Of a DNA stretch of 64,000 bases, positions 19,133 to 30,556 are shown piece by piece. Positions within the stretch are counted from its first letter, which is position 1; each line of letters begins with the position of its first letter. The DNA comes from Pseudomonadales bacterium. GTDB taxonomy: Bacteria; Pseudomonadota; Gammaproteobacteria; Pseudomonadales; Halieaceae. The DNA lies in contig JACKNV010000002.1 of assembly GCA_024234735.1 (NCBI GenBank), positions 124,001-188,000 of the forward strand, in the 5' to 3' direction. Both the position numbers and the translations under genes were made by a program. The notes beneath the pieces are model-generated. The model made no database searches and had not been told where the DNA came from. It worked only from the letters and a program-made list of their open reading frames with translations.

Positions 19133-19879
19133 GTGGAATTGAGCTGGTCCACATTCGTTCTGGAAATCGTCAATTTTCTGGTTCTGCTGTGGATTCTGCA
19201 GCACTTCCTGTACAGGCCGATCGCCGAGGTGATCGCCCGTCGCAAGGCCGGTATCGACAAGGTCAGGGAGGATGCACAGGCCCTGCACGCCGAGGCGCAG
19301 CAACTCAAGCAGCAGTACGAGAACAGGCTGGCCGACTGGAACGCCGAGCGCCAGCAGGCGCGAGCGGTGCTGGAGCGCGAACTGGAAGCACAGCGCCGCG
19401 CCGGGTTGGAGGCGAACCGGTCCGCCCTGGAGCAGGAGCGGGAAAAAACCCGGGTCGTCGAAGCCAGCCGCCAGGCGGAGGCCCGGCGCGCCCTGCAGGA
19501 GACCGCACTCGCCCAGGGAGCGCAGTTCGCCACTCGCCTGCTGGAAGCGGCAGCCGGGGCGGAAACCCAGAGCGGCCTGGTGGAACTGGTTATCGCCGGG
19601 CTGTCGCAGTTGTCCGCTGAACGGGTTGCGGCCATCCGACAAAGCGCCGAGTCCGGCACCGGCGACCTGGTGGTGCTCAGCGCGCTGCCGCTCCTCCCGG
19701 AGCAGCGCGATCGCCTGCAGCAGGCGCTCCTGTCGGTCGCCGGCGTGTCGACGCCGCCGCGCTTCGAGTTGCGCGAAGACCTGCTGGCGGGCGTGCGGAT
19801 CACGCTTGGCCCCTGGGTGCTGGGCTGCAATCTCCGGGACGAACTGGCGGGCATGGCGGCGCTGCGGCATGCACAGTGA
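19133..19879 (+). CDS. atpF: N-type F-ATPase subunit b with delta-like C-terminus
   Basis: A 248-residue protein, longer than the usual ~156-residue b. One membrane helix ([18 protein letters not shown], about residues 9-26) is followed by a long charged coiled coil (about 30-130). The last ~90 residues ([10 protein letters not shown], then [22 protein letters not shown]) look like the C-terminal domain of subunit delta. No separate delta gene exists in this operon, so the protein probably serves as stator stalk plus delta-like cap, as expected for N-ATPases. GTG start at 19133. Confidence 0.85.
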   Translation: MELSWSTFVLEIVNFLVLLWILQHFLYRPIAEVIARRKAGIDKVREDAQALHAEAQQLKQQYENRLADWNAERQQARAVLERELEAQRRAGLEANRSALEQEREKTRVVEASRQAEARRALQETALAQGAQFATRLLEAAAGAETQSGLVELVIAGLSQLSAERVAAIRQSAESGTGDLVVLSALPLLPEQRDRLQQALLSVAGVSTPPRFELREDLLAGVRITLGPWVLGCNLRDELAGMAALRHAQ

Positions 19880-21368
19880 AACCGACCACACGCCGGCCCC
19901 CCTTGAGCGGCAGGCCCAGTGGCTGCAAGCGTATCGGCCGGGGCTGCGCGTGCACGAACAGGGCAGGGTGGTTTCCGTGGGCGATGGTGTCGCCTGGATC
20001 AGTGGCCTGCCGGCCGCGGCCATGGACGAGATACTGACCCTGGGAGACGGCAGCCAGGCGATGGTCTGCGACCTGACGGAGGAACGCATTGGCGCGGTAA
20101 TACTGCGCGACGGCCAGGGTATCACCGCCGGTGCCGCAGTGCAGCGCAGCGGCCGTTTCATGAGCCTGCCGGTGAGCGATGCACTGCTCGGGCGGGTCAT
20201 CGATCCGCTGGGCGCGCCGCTGGACGGCGGTGCTGAACCCGCGCGCACGCGCTGGCAGCCGCTGGAAGCGGGTTCGCCACCGATCATGGCCCGGGACTTC
20301 GTGCACCGCCCCCTGTATACCGGTATCAAGATCATCGATACCATGATTCCCATTGGCAAGGGGCAGCGCCAGTTGATCGTTGGCGACGAGGGCCTGGGGC
20401 GCAGCTCCCTGGCGCTGGATGCGGTCATCAACCAGCGCGGTCGCGACGTCTACTGCATCTACGTGATGATCGGCCAGAAGCGCTCGACGGTGGTCAACAC
20501 CATCGCGACCCTGCGGGAGTTCGACGCGCTGCAGTACACCACCCTGGTGGTCGCCGAGGCCAGCAGCCTGCCCGGGCTGCAGCACCTGGCCCCGTTCGCC
20601 GGCTGCGCCCTGGGTGAATTCTGGATGCGCCAGGGGCGCGATGTGCTGGTGGTCTACGATGACCTGTCCACCCATGCCAAAACCTATCGCGAATTATCCC
20701 TGCTGTTGCGCCGCCCCCCCGGCCGCGAGGCCTACCCGGGCGATATATTCTCCGTGCATGCCAGGCTGCTGGAGCGGGCCACCTGCCTGAACGCGGCGCA
20801 CGGCGGCGGCACCATGACCGCCCTGCCGATCGTGGAAACCCAGCTCGGCGAGATCGCGGCGTATATCCCCACCAATCTGATTTCCATCACCGACGGCCAG
20901 ATTTACCTCGACCAGGAGCTGTTTGCCGGCGGCTTCCGCCCGGCTATCGACATCGGGCGTTCGGTCTCGCGCATTGGCGGCCAGGCCCAGCACCCGCGCA
21001 TCAAGGAAGAGGCCGGACATATGAAGCTCGACTACCTGCAGTTCCAGGAACTGGAGGTTTTCACCCGCTTCGGGGCGCGCCTCGAGGCCTCCATGGAAGC
21101 CCTCATCAACAGGGGCCGGATATTGCGGGAACTGCTCAAGCAGGACCGCCTGGCACCCTTGCCGCCGGCTTTCCAGCTGGGCTGGCTGGTGGCCTTCAAC
21201 GAGGGCCTGGTGAACAGCGCCGAGCCCGGGGCGGTTGCCGCCTTTCTCGCGGCGTTACAGGCGCTGCTGGAGCACAGCGCGCTGAGCCTGGACAGCCCCC
21301 GCGCCGACTGGGTTGCCGCGCTGCGGGAACTGCTGGAGAACGCTTCCGAAGCGGCCCCGCCACCGTGA
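19869..21368 (+). CDS. atpA: N-type F-ATPase subunit alpha with altered P-loop
   Basis: A 499-residue alpha subunit, overlapping atpF by 11 bases. The family body is intact, including the Arg-finger segment [10 protein letters not shown] and [11 protein letters not shown]. The Walker A loop, normally GDRQTGKT in alpha, reads GDEGLGRS (residues 172-179), so the invariant Lys is replaced by Arg178. This site is non-catalytic in F-ATPases but binds Mg-ATP and affects recovery from ADP inhibition. The Arg finger that completes the beta site is kept, so catalysis is probably possible. Sequencing error is unlikely because several neighbouring P-loop residues also differ. Confidence 0.92.
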   Translation: MHSETDHTPAPLERQAQWLQAYRPGLRVHEQGRVVSVGDGVAWISGLPAAAMDEILTLGDGSQAMVCDLTEERIGAVILRDGQGITAGAAVQRSGRFMSLPVSDALLGRVIDPLGAPLDGGAEPARTRWQPLEAGSPPIMARDFVHRPLYTGIKIIDTMIPIGKGQRQLIVGDEGLGRSSLALDAVINQRGRDVYCIYVMIGQKRSTVVNTIATLREFDALQYTTLVVAEASSLPGLQHLAPFAGCALGEFWMRQGRDVLVVYDDLSTHAKTYRELSLLLRRPPGREAYPGDIFSVHARLLERATCLNAAHGGGTMTALPIVETQLGEIAAYIPTNLISITDGQIYLDQELFAGGFRPAIDIGRSVSRIGGQAQHPRIKEEAGHMKLDYLQFQELEVFTRFGARLEASMEALINRGRILRELLKQDRLAPLPPAFQLGWLVAFNEGLVNSAEPGAVAAFLAALQALLEHSALSLDSPRADWVAALRELLENASEAAPPP

Positions 21369-22204
21369 GCCGTCGCCAGAACCTGGAGCACCACCGGCGC
21401 AGCCTGGGCGAGATCCGCGAGATCATGAACTCCATGAAGAACCTGGCCTACATGGAATCCAGGAAAATGGGACGCTACCTCGATGCCCAGCGTTCCGTGG
21501 TGCGGAGCATCGAGGCCGTGGCGGCGGATTTCATCAGCTTCAATGCCGGCGTTCTGCCCGCCGCCCAGGCATCGAGCGCGGTGGTCCTGGTGCTGGGCTC
21601 AGAGCGGGGGTTCTGCGGTAACTTCAACCACACGCTGCTGCGGCAGTTGCAGGCCCTGACGGACAGGTTGTCCTCGCAAGCCGAGCTGATCCCCGTCGGC
21701 CGCAAACTGTACACACTGCTGGAAGGCGATGGTCGCGTGGCCGCGCCGCTGGAAGGGGCCAGCGTGCTGGAAGAGATTGCCGGCGTCATCAGTGCCCTGG
21801 TCGGTGAGCTGCGCGCCCTGCAGCAGCAGCGCGGATTGTTGACCGTGATCGCGCTCTATCACGGCGGTGAACAGCTGCCCGTGGAGCGACAGATTCTGCC
21901 GCCCTTCGAGCACCTGCGACAGGCGACTGTGCAGTTCTCCTGTCCACCGCTGCTCAACCTGTCGCCGCGGGAATTCCTGCTGGAGTTGACCGACCATTAC
22001 CTGTTCGCGGCACTTTACGAGATACTCTACGCCTCGTTCATGGCGGAGAATTATCAGCGGGTGGCACACCTGGAGGCGGCGGTGCGGCGCCTCGACGAGC
22101 AGTCGGGTGACCTGGCCCGCCGCTGTAACGCCCTGCGCCAGGAGGAGATCATCGAGGAGATCGAGGTCATCCTGCTCAGTGCCGCCAGCCTGGGGGAACG
22201 CTAA
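21365..22204 (+). CDS. atpG: N-type F-ATPase subunit gamma
   Basis: A 279-residue rotor subunit whose GTG start overlaps the atpA stop. The N-terminal helix ([23 protein letters not shown] region) and the C-terminal helix rich in [15 protein letters not shown] are the antiparallel coiled coil that turns inside the alpha/beta ring. An [10 protein letters not shown] motif starts the Rossmann-like middle part, as in all gamma subunits. Last ATPase gene; the next gene follows after three bases. Confidence 0.9.
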   Translation: MSRRQNLEHHRRSLGEIREIMNSMKNLAYMESRKMGRYLDAQRSVVRSIEAVAADFISFNAGVLPAAQASSAVVLVLGSERGFCGNFNHTLLRQLQALTDRLSSQAELIPVGRKLYTLLEGDGRVAAPLEGASVLEEIAGVISALVGELRALQQQRGLLTVIALYHGGEQLPVERQILPPFEHLRQATVQFSCPPLLNLSPREFLLELTDHYLFAALYEILYASFMAENYQRVAHLEAAVRRLDEQSGDLARRCNALRQEEIIEEIEVILLSAASLGER

Positions 22205-22207
22205 CAA

Positions 22208-23707
22208 ATGAACACCCTGCTGCTGCGGCATATTGCCATCGATACCTACAAGGAGAACGTTGCCTACCTGCACCGCAACTGCAAGCTGTATCGCAGCGAG
22301 GGTTTCCAGGCGCTCAGCAAAATCGAAGTGACCGAGCGGCAGAGCGGGCGCTCCATCATCGCCCTGTTGAACATCGTCGATGACGATGACATCACAGCGC
22401 CGGATGAACTGGGCCTGAGCGAACAGGCCTTTGCCCAGCTGGGCGCCCCCGAGCGCATTCCGGTCTCGGTCGCCCATGCGCCGGTGGCGGACTCACTCAG
22501 GCAGGTACATCGCAAGATCGCCGGGGAGAGCCTGGCGCTGGCCGACTACCGGGCCATTGCCCGGGATATCGCCGCCAACCGCTACTCGAAAATCGAGATA
22601 GCCGCCTTCCTGGTGGCCTGTTCCGAACTCGGTCTGGAGCGCGACGAGGTGCTGTACCTGACCCGGGCGATGATAGAGACCGGGCGCCGCCTGGACTGGG
22701 GCGAGCCGCTGGTGGTGGACAAGCACTGCATAGGCGGCGTGCCCGGCAACCGCACCAGCATGCTCATCGTGCCGATCGTCGCCGCCCACGGCATGCTGAT
22801 ACCCAAGACGTCCAGTCGCGCCATTACCTCGCCGGCGGGCACCGCGGATACCATGGAGGTGCTGGCCGAGGTGGAGCTGTCGCCGGACAAGCTGCACGAG
22901 ATCGTTCGCAGCCAGCGGGCCTGCCTGGGCTGGGGAGGGACCGCCGCGCTGGCACCGGTGGACGACATCCTGATATCAGTTGAGCGCCCGCTGCTGATGG
23001 ATTCCCCCGGGCAGATGGTGGCGTCCATCCTGGCCAAGAAGGTGGCCGCGGGGGCGACCCACCTGGTGATCGATATTCCCATCGGCCCCACCGCCAAGGT
23101 GCGCGATCGCCACCGCGCCCTGGCGTTGCGCAAGTTGTTTGAGTTTGTCAGCGACCAACTGGGGCTGGTGCTCGAGGTGGTCTTCAGCGATGGCCGCCAG
23201 CCCGTGGGGCGCGGCATCGGTCCCTCCCTGGAAGCGCGCGATGTGCTGCAGGTGCTGGAAAACGACCCGCGGGCACCTGTGGATCTGCGTGAAAAAGCCC
23301 TGCAACTGGCGGGCAGGATTATCGAGTTCGACCCGGATGTTCGCGGCGGTGGCGGTTATGCCATCGCCCGCGATATCCTCGATTCCGGCAGGGCGCTGGC
23401 GAAAATGGAGGCGATTATCGATGCCCAGGGGCGCCGCACCGGCCCGAATCATCTCGGCCGCCTGCGGCACGATGTGGCCGCCGCGCGCGGCGGCGCGGTC
23501 ACCGCCATCGACAATCTGCAGCTGGCGCATATCGCGCGCCTTGCCGGTGCCCCCATGGACAAGGGCGCCGGGGTCGACCTGCATCACAAACTCGGCGATA
23601 CGGTGCAGGCGGGGGAGCCGCTGTACTCGATCCACGCGGAATTCAATGCCGATTTCCAGTTTGCCCGGGAATCAGCGGAGCGCGACTGTGGCTTTACCGT
23701 CAGCTGA
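22208..23707 (+). CDS. Thymidine/AMP phosphorylase family protein
   Basis: A 499-residue protein. An N-terminal domain of about 90 residues, as found in archaeal AMP phosphorylases, precedes a thymidine-phosphorylase-type body: GGVPGNRTS at 176-184 and the signature around [16 protein letters not shown] at 202-217. The family cleaves nucleosides or nucleoside monophosphates with phosphate; the N-terminal extension favours nucleotide (AMP-type) over thymidine. It starts three bases after atpG and is followed by a PRPP-synthetase-like gene, so all three functions are probably expressed together. The substrate remains an inference. Confidence 0.82.
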   Translation: MNTLLLRHIAIDTYKENVAYLHRNCKLYRSEGFQALSKIEVTERQSGRSIIALLNIVDDDDITAPDELGLSEQAFAQLGAPERIPVSVAHAPVADSLRQVHRKIAGESLALADYRAIARDIAANRYSKIEIAAFLVACSELGLERDEVLYLTRAMIETGRRLDWGEPLVVDKHCIGGVPGNRTSMLIVPIVAAHGMLIPKTSSRAITSPAGTADTMEVLAEVELSPDKLHEIVRSQRACLGWGGTAALAPVDDILISVERPLLMDSPGQMVASILAKKVAAGATHLVIDIPIGPTAKVRDRHRALALRKLFEFVSDQLGLVLEVVFSDGRQPVGRGIGPSLEARDVLQVLENDPRAPVDLREKALQLAGRIIEFDPDVRGGGGYAIARDILDSGRALAKMEAIIDAQGRRTGPNHLGRLRHDVAAARGGAVTAIDNLQLAHIARLAGAPMDKGAGVDLHHKLGDTVQAGEPLYSIHAEFNADFQFARESAERDCGFTVS

Positions 23708-23764
23708 CTTCCGCGCTCGTCCGGCGGCCACCCGCGGGCCCGCCCCGGGTGGCGCTTGCCATGG

Positions 23765-24673
23765 GTGGTATCCTCGGTGACGCCGCCCGCCGAACGGGGC
23801 CTGGTGCTGGCTTTCCCCGAGTGCCGCGAGCAGGCCGCCGCCGTGGCGCGGGCGGCGGGCCTGGGGTGCGCGCAGATAACCTTGCACCGATTTCCGGACG
23901 GGGAGAGCCTGGTCACGCTGCCGGAGCCCGTGGCGCCGCGGGTGTTCATCTACCGCAGCCTCGACCAGCCCAACGAAAAACTGCTGGAATTGCTCATGGC
24001 GGCCGCCACCGCGCGCGATCTCGGTGCCGCACGCGTGGGTCTGGTGGCCCCCTACCTGTGCTACATGCGCCAGGACAAGGCCTTCCACCCGGGGGAGGCA
24101 GTCAGCCAGCGCATCGTCGGCGAACTGCTGGCCGGCAGCTTCGACGAGGTGGTCACGGTGGATCCGCACCTGCACCGGGTCGCTACCCTGGAGCAGGCGG
24201 TACCGGTCACCACGGCCGTCACCGTGGCGGCGAGCGACGCCATGGCGCGATTTCTGGAGCAACGCCTGGCAGCCCCCATCCTGATCGGGCCGGACCAGGA
24301 GTCCGAGCAGTGGGTGGCGGCCATCGCCCGGCGCAATGCCCTGCAGTACGGTGTCGCCCGCAAGCAGCGCCTTGGTGACAGCGAGGTGCGGGTGACCCTG
24401 CCCGAGGTCGACTATGCGGGGCGGAACGTGGTGCTGGTGGACGATATCGCCAGCACCGGGAACACCGTCGCCGCCACCTGCAGGGCGCTCGCTGCGCACC
24501 GCCCGGCCAGTATCCGGGTCATGGTGACCCATGCCCTGTTCGCGGCGGGCGCCCTGGAGCGGATGCTGGCCGCGGGAGCCGATGAAGTCGTCAGCTGCGA
24601 CAGCATCCGCCACCCCAGCAACCGCATATCCCTGGCCGACAGCCTCGCGCGGGCCCTGCGCGACCTGCGGTGA
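23765..24673 (+). CDS. Divergent ribose-phosphate pyrophosphokinase
   Basis: About 302 residues. Recognisable PRPP synthetase elements, in order: RFPDGE, PYLCYMRQDKAFHPGEAVS, VDPHLH, GPDQESEQWV, and the PRPP-binding loop VVLVDDIASTGNT. It therefore probably makes or uses 5-phosphoribosyl diphosphate or a related sugar phosphate. It is diverged, and likely a second copy beside a housekeeping prs elsewhere (inferred). The start is uncertain: in-frame TTG 23756, GTG 23765 and GTG 23777 are all possible, none with a strong ribosome site. It lies 57 bases or so after the phosphorylase gene. Confidence 0.8.
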   Translation: MVSSVTPPAERGLVLAFPECREQAAAVARAAGLGCAQITLHRFPDGESLVTLPEPVAPRVFIYRSLDQPNEKLLELLMAAATARDLGAARVGLVAPYLCYMRQDKAFHPGEAVSQRIVGELLAGSFDEVVTVDPHLHRVATLEQAVPVTTAVTVAASDAMARFLEQRLAAPILIGPDQESEQWVAAIARRNALQYGVARKQRLGDSEVRVTLPEVDYAGRNVVLVDDIASTGNTVAATCRALAAHRPASIRVMVTHALFAAGALERMLAAGADEVVSCDSIRHPSNRISLADSLARALRDLR

Positions 24674-24770
24674 AGGCCCGTGCGGCTGGAAGGATACCGG
24701 CCCAGCAACGTGAACCGGACAAGTGATCGGTATGGCCGAACGTCACCATCAGAATAATTGATTTTCCTAA

Positions 24771-26990
<2,220 letters not shown>

Positions 26991-27013
26991 CCAGGAGAGG
27001 GGGCTCCAGGAGG

Positions 27014-27031
27014 CAGCCTATGGCTGTTTTT
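27014..27031 (+). terminator. Rho-independent terminator after katG
   Basis: CAGCC (27014-27018), loop TAT, GGCTG (27022-27026), then TTTTT (27027-27031). A larger inverted repeat, CAGGAGGC at 27007-27014 with GCCTCCTG at 27036-27043, surrounds it. The hairpin lies 24 bases after the katG stop. Confidence 0.65.
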
Positions 27032-27125
27032 GGGGGCCTCCTGCCAAGCGGGTAGCGATTGCCTGCAAGTGCAGTTGATGGGCGCAACGCGCTTATATTG
27101 CAGGGTGGTTGTTGAAAAAAAGAAC

Positions 27126-27144
27126 GATAATTATTATTATTCGC
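27126..27144 (+). promoter_or_regulatory. Candidate Fur box upstream of the first TonB receptor
   Basis: GATAATTATTATTATTCGC matches the 19-base Fur consensus (GATAATGATAATCATTATC) at 14 positions by eye. It lies 30 bases before the small membrane protein gene at 27174, which precedes a TonB receptor gene. Local sequence is AT-rich in an otherwise GC-rich window. Iron-dependent repression of both genes is the inferred consequence. Confidence 0.6.
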
Positions 27145-27173
27145 ACCCCTTGCCGCTTCCGTGATGAATTTGC

Positions 27174-27614
27174 ATGGAATACACCCTGATTCAGATTGTC
27201 CACCTGCTTTGCGCGACCTTGTTCATTGGCGTCGTCTTCTTCGAGTTAGTCATTCTGGAAGGGATACGCAAGAGTATGCCCGACGATACCATGGCGGCCG
27301 TCGAGACGGGGCTGATCGGTAGGGTCAAGTACATAATGCCCTGGGTGGTGGGCACCCTGTTTCTTTCCGGTATTGCGCTTGCCTATCACTACTTCAAAGA
27401 CCTTGCAGATCCGTTGTCATCGTCATTCCATGTGTTGCTAATGATAAAGATCGCCCTGGCTTTGAGCGTGCTCGTGCATTTCGTGACCGCGCTGAGATCT
27501 GGTGTCAATGGATGTATGGAGTCGACGCGCTTCAAATACACACATTTGAGTGTTGCCATACACATGCTTTTTATCGTTATCCTGGCCAAGCTCATGTTTG
27601 TCGTTCACTGGTAG
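27174..27614 (+). CDS. Four-helix membrane protein next to a TonB receptor (CopD-like)
   Basis: A 146-residue protein with four hydrophobic segments (about residues 5-28, 55-73, 84-106 and 123-144) and several membrane histidines (His10, His72 and others). The pattern resembles small CopD/DUF2269-type proteins, but no specific match can be claimed. A candidate Fur box just upstream and the receptor gene 20 bases downstream suggest a part in uptake or handling of iron or another metal complex. No convincing ribosome site precedes the ATG. Confidence 0.65.
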   Translation: MEYTLIQIVHLLCATLFIGVVFFELVILEGIRKSMPDDTMAAVETGLIGRVKYIMPWVVGTLFLSGIALAYHYFKDLADPLSSSFHVLLMIKIALALSVLVHFVTALRSGVNGCMESTRFKYTHLSVAIHMLFIVILAKLMFVVHW

Positions 27615-27634
27615 GCGCCGGCATTCAGATAGCT

Positions 27635-29722
27635 GTGACTTTCCCCGGGCGCGCGTATCGAACAGTCATTTGCCTGACCCTGTTGTCGCTGCCAGTAGTG
27701 CCGGTGGCGGCGCAGGCACCCGAGGAAATACTGGTCACGGGACAGCGCGTGGCATCCGGGAGCGACGCCGACCCTGAACTGATCAAGGCTCTCGACAGTG
27801 TTCCCGGTGGCACCAACCTCATCACCCCGGCCAGCAAGACTCAGTTGACGACCCTGTCCGACCTGTTCGCCTATGAGCCCGGTGTGGTGGTTCAGGAGTT
27901 TTTCGGCGGTTTCGACCAGCCCCGCCTGAATATCCGCGGCTCCGGTCTGCAGAGCAACCCGGTAAGCCGCGGCGTGCTTTTGTTGCAGGACTACCTGCCG
28001 CTTAACGATGCCGACGGCTCGTTCATCATCGGCCTGATCCAGCCGCTAGCAACCAGAACCATGACAGTCCAGCGCGGCGCAAACAGTCGTGTTCCGGGTG
28101 CGGTTACCCTGGGGGGCGACGTCAACATGGTGTCCTTTTCAGGTGCACAACCAGGCGGCAATATCCGCCTGGATGCAGGGAACGACGAGCGCGGAAGCGC
28201 CCATGTCAATGTCGGCGACAGTTATGATCGCCTGGACTATCACCTGAGCGTCGGCGGCGCCTCCTACGACGGGTTTCGCCATCACTCCCAGTCAAAACGC
28301 AGCACTTTGTCCGCCAATATCGGTGTTGCGCCAACGCAAAGTTTGAGCAACAGAACCTACCTGAGCTACAACGACACCAAGTTTGATATGCCGTTTGTAC
28401 TGACCTCGGAGCGCGCCGAGCAGGATCCCAAGTCGGTCATGGGTGACGGCGACTCCGTTTTCGACCAGGTGTTCAACATCTACAAACGCGATCCGCACCG
28501 CCACTACGATACCTGGCGCCTCGCCAACAGGACCCGGTTTGCAGGCGAGCACCACCAGCAGACGCTGGGCGTGTACTGGCAGACGACCGACGACGAATTC
28601 ACCGATCCGCTGGCCCACACCATTTCCGATATCGACACCTTCGGGGCGCAGTGGCTACTCGATCTCGACCGCGGTGATTTGGGCAACTACCAGCTGGGTA
28701 TCGACTGGAGCAGCAGTAGCATGCCCCGCGAGTTCTATGTCAACAGTGCCGAGGATGGCTCCCGGGGTAGCCAGTTCGGTGACATGAATCTCACTGCCGA
28801 TAACACTGCCATCTCGCTCGTTGTAGACTATCCGCTGAACGGAAGCTGGACCTTGAATTCCCAGCTACAGTGGATAACGGCGAGCCGCAACAGCAATTCC
28901 AAAATGGGACCGGAGCAGCTTGATCAGGACTGGCAGTTTCTCATTCCCAAGCTGGGGTTTGTGTACAGCGATACGCCCGATCTGCGCTTGTTTATCAATC
29001 TCAGTGGCAGCCGGGAAGTGCCGACATTCTGGGAGATAGTCCAGCCGGACGTGCCGCCCCTGGCGCCTCTGCCGGGGATGGCCTCGCTATCCTTGAACAA
29101 GCTGGACGATCAGCAGGCAGTGACCCTGGAAATCGGTGGCAAGGGGCGCCTCGGTGACACTCTCGGCTGGGATCTGTCCTTGTACCGCAGCGATATCAAG
29201 GACGAAATCCTTTCAGTGGCGAGCACATTCGGTGTGATTGCCGAAAGTAGTAACTACGATAACAAGACAGTGCATCAGGGTGTCGAACTGGGCGTGTATG
29301 GGCAGTTTCCCGTTGCCGACGACTATGTCAGCTTTCGAGGGGCGTGGAATTACAGCGATTTTTATTTCGCCAATGGAGTGTTCGACGGCAACCGGATTGC
29401 GGGTGCCCCCAGAAATGTAGTGTCGGGTATGATCAACTACCATCGCGGTGCGTTTGCCATTGGCGCCAGCGTTTACGCTCAACCCGATGACAACTATGTC
29501 GATCATGCCAATACCTTGAAGCAGGACGCATTCTGGTTGTTGGGATTGACCCTCAACTACCAGCCCACGCCCTGGATACGGTTATATGCCAACGTAAACA
29601 ATCTTGGCGATCAGACGTACAATGCCTCGTATGTGGTCCGCGATCGCTCTACTGCGGCGATGCCCACTTTCCTGCCCGGCAACGGCCGGTCTTTCAACGG
29701 TGGCCTGGTGTTAAGCTGGTAA
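27635..29722 (+). CDS. TonB-dependent outer-membrane receptor
   Basis: A 695-residue outer-membrane protein. The GTG at 27635 gives a clean signal peptide (RTVICLTLLSLPVVPVAAQA) followed by a TonB-box-like EEILVTG; a longer reading frame back to 27512 overlaps the preceding gene and was rejected. A plug domain (DLFAYEPGVVVQEFFGGF, then LNIRGSGLQ) leads into a beta-barrel ending in an aromatic strand (NGGLVLSW). It imports a large or scarce ligand with energy from TonB. The upstream Fur box suggests a ferric complex; the ligand is not identifiable. It ends near the convergent heme ABC transporter genes. Confidence 0.88.
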   Translation: MTFPGRAYRTVICLTLLSLPVVPVAAQAPEEILVTGQRVASGSDADPELIKALDSVPGGTNLITPASKTQLTTLSDLFAYEPGVVVQEFFGGFDQPRLNIRGSGLQSNPVSRGVLLLQDYLPLNDADGSFIIGLIQPLATRTMTVQRGANSRVPGAVTLGGDVNMVSFSGAQPGGNIRLDAGNDERGSAHVNVGDSYDRLDYHLSVGGASYDGFRHHSQSKRSTLSANIGVAPTQSLSNRTYLSYNDTKFDMPFVLTSERAEQDPKSVMGDGDSVFDQVFNIYKRDPHRHYDTWRLANRTRFAGEHHQQTLGVYWQTTDDEFTDPLAHTISDIDTFGAQWLLDLDRGDLGNYQLGIDWSSSSMPREFYVNSAEDGSRGSQFGDMNLTADNTAISLVVDYPLNGSWTLNSQLQWITASRNSNSKMGPEQLDQDWQFLIPKLGFVYSDTPDLRLFINLSGSREVPTFWEIVQPDVPPLAPLPGMASLSLNKLDDQQAVTLEIGGKGRLGDTLGWDLSLYRSDIKDEILSVASTFGVIAESSNYDNKTVHQGVELGVYGQFPVADDYVSFRGAWNYSDFYFANGVFDGNRIAGAPRNVVSGMINYHRGAFAIGASVYAQPDDNYVDHANTLKQDAFWLLGLTLNYQPTPWIRLYANVNNLGDQTYNASYVVRDRSTAAMPTFLPGNGRSFNGGLVLSW

Positions 29723-29744
29723 CCTGTTCACAGGCGCGCCTACC

Positions 29745-29765
29745 GTCGCACCTTCGAGGTCCGAC
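29745..29765. terminator. Weak hairpin between convergent genes
   Basis: GTCG-C-ACCT, loop TCG, AGGT-C-CGAC forms a nine-position stem with one mismatch in the 61-base gap between the TonB receptor and hmuV stops. It could end transcripts from both sides, but no T-run directly follows on either strand. Confidence 0.3.
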
Positions 29766-29783
29766 ATGGTCTGCTGCGCCGTT

Positions 29784-30542
29784 TTACGCGACCACGGTCC
29801 GGCCGCAGGCGGCGGTGAGCAGAGTCGGGGTATAGCCCCAGTAGCGCTCGATATTGTCCCCGCTGATCACCTCGGCAGGGGTGCCGCAGGTCACTACCCG
29901 CCCGGCGTGGAGCAGAGTGCAATATTTTGCATAGCGTAGCGCGAGGTTGAGATCGTGGAGTATGGCGCCGACAGCGTAGCCCCGCTCCCGGGCGAGGTCA
30001 CACGCCAGTTGCAGGACGCGGTGTTGTTGCCCGAGGTCCTGGGCAGAGGTGGGTTCGTCCAATAGCAATACCGGTGCGAGCTCCGCCTGGCTCAACTGCA
30101 GCAGCACCCGCGCCAGGTGCACCCGCTGGCGCTCACCGCCCGACAGGGCAGTGTAGCTGTTTGTCGCCAGGTGCTCGCAGTCCGTGGCGCGCATCACCTC
30201 GCGCACCACCCGGCCCGCATCGCGCCAGCCCAGGCTGAGCGGGGTCAGGCCCAGGGCGACCACTTCGCGGGCGGTGAACGCAAAATCCAGGTTGCTGGCC
30301 TGGGGCAGCACGCCCAGGTGACGGGCGCGCTCCGTCGGGCGCCAGCACTCCAGCGGGCGGCCGTGCAACGCGACCTGGCCCCGCGAGGGCTGCTCCGCGC
30401 TCATCAGGCGCAGCAGGGTGGACTTGCCGGCGCCATTGGTTCCCAGTACCGCCCGGACCTCCCCCGGCGCAATCTGCAGGTGAGGCACGCACAGGGTAAA
30501 ACCGCTGCTGTGGCGGAAGGTGAGCTGTTCGATTTCAAGCAT
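29784..30542 (-). CDS. hmuV: Heme ABC transporter ATP-binding protein
   Basis: A 252-residue ABC ATPase: Walker A GTNGAGKST (34-42), signature LSGGERQRV, Walker B VLLLDEPTSAQD and the switch His in AILHDLNLA. It drives the HmuU permease from the cytoplasm. The ATG at 30542 is 14 bases after the hmuU stop; the frame stays open farther upstream only as a shadow of hmuU. Assigned to heme rather than siderophore or cobalamin by its neighbours. Confidence 0.9.
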   Translation of the reverse strand: MLEIEQLTFRHSSGFTLCVPHLQIAPGEVRAVLGTNGAGKSTLLRLMSAEQPSRGQVALHGRPLECWRPTERARHLGVLPQASNLDFAFTAREVVALGLTPLSLGWRDAGRVVREVMRATDCEHLATNSYTALSGGERQRVHLARVLLQLSQAELAPVLLLDEPTSAQDLGQQHRVLQLACDLARERGYAVGAILHDLNLALRYAKYCTLLHAGRVVTCGTPAEVISGDNIERYWGYTPTLLTAACGRTVVA

Positions 30543-30556
30543 GGGGCCAGTCCCCC

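Noticed and set aside
27512..27634. Longer N-terminus for the first TonB receptor
   Set aside because: It would overlap the preceding membrane protein gene by about 100 bases and place a signal peptide in the interior of the protein; the GTG at 27635 puts the signal at the N-terminus.
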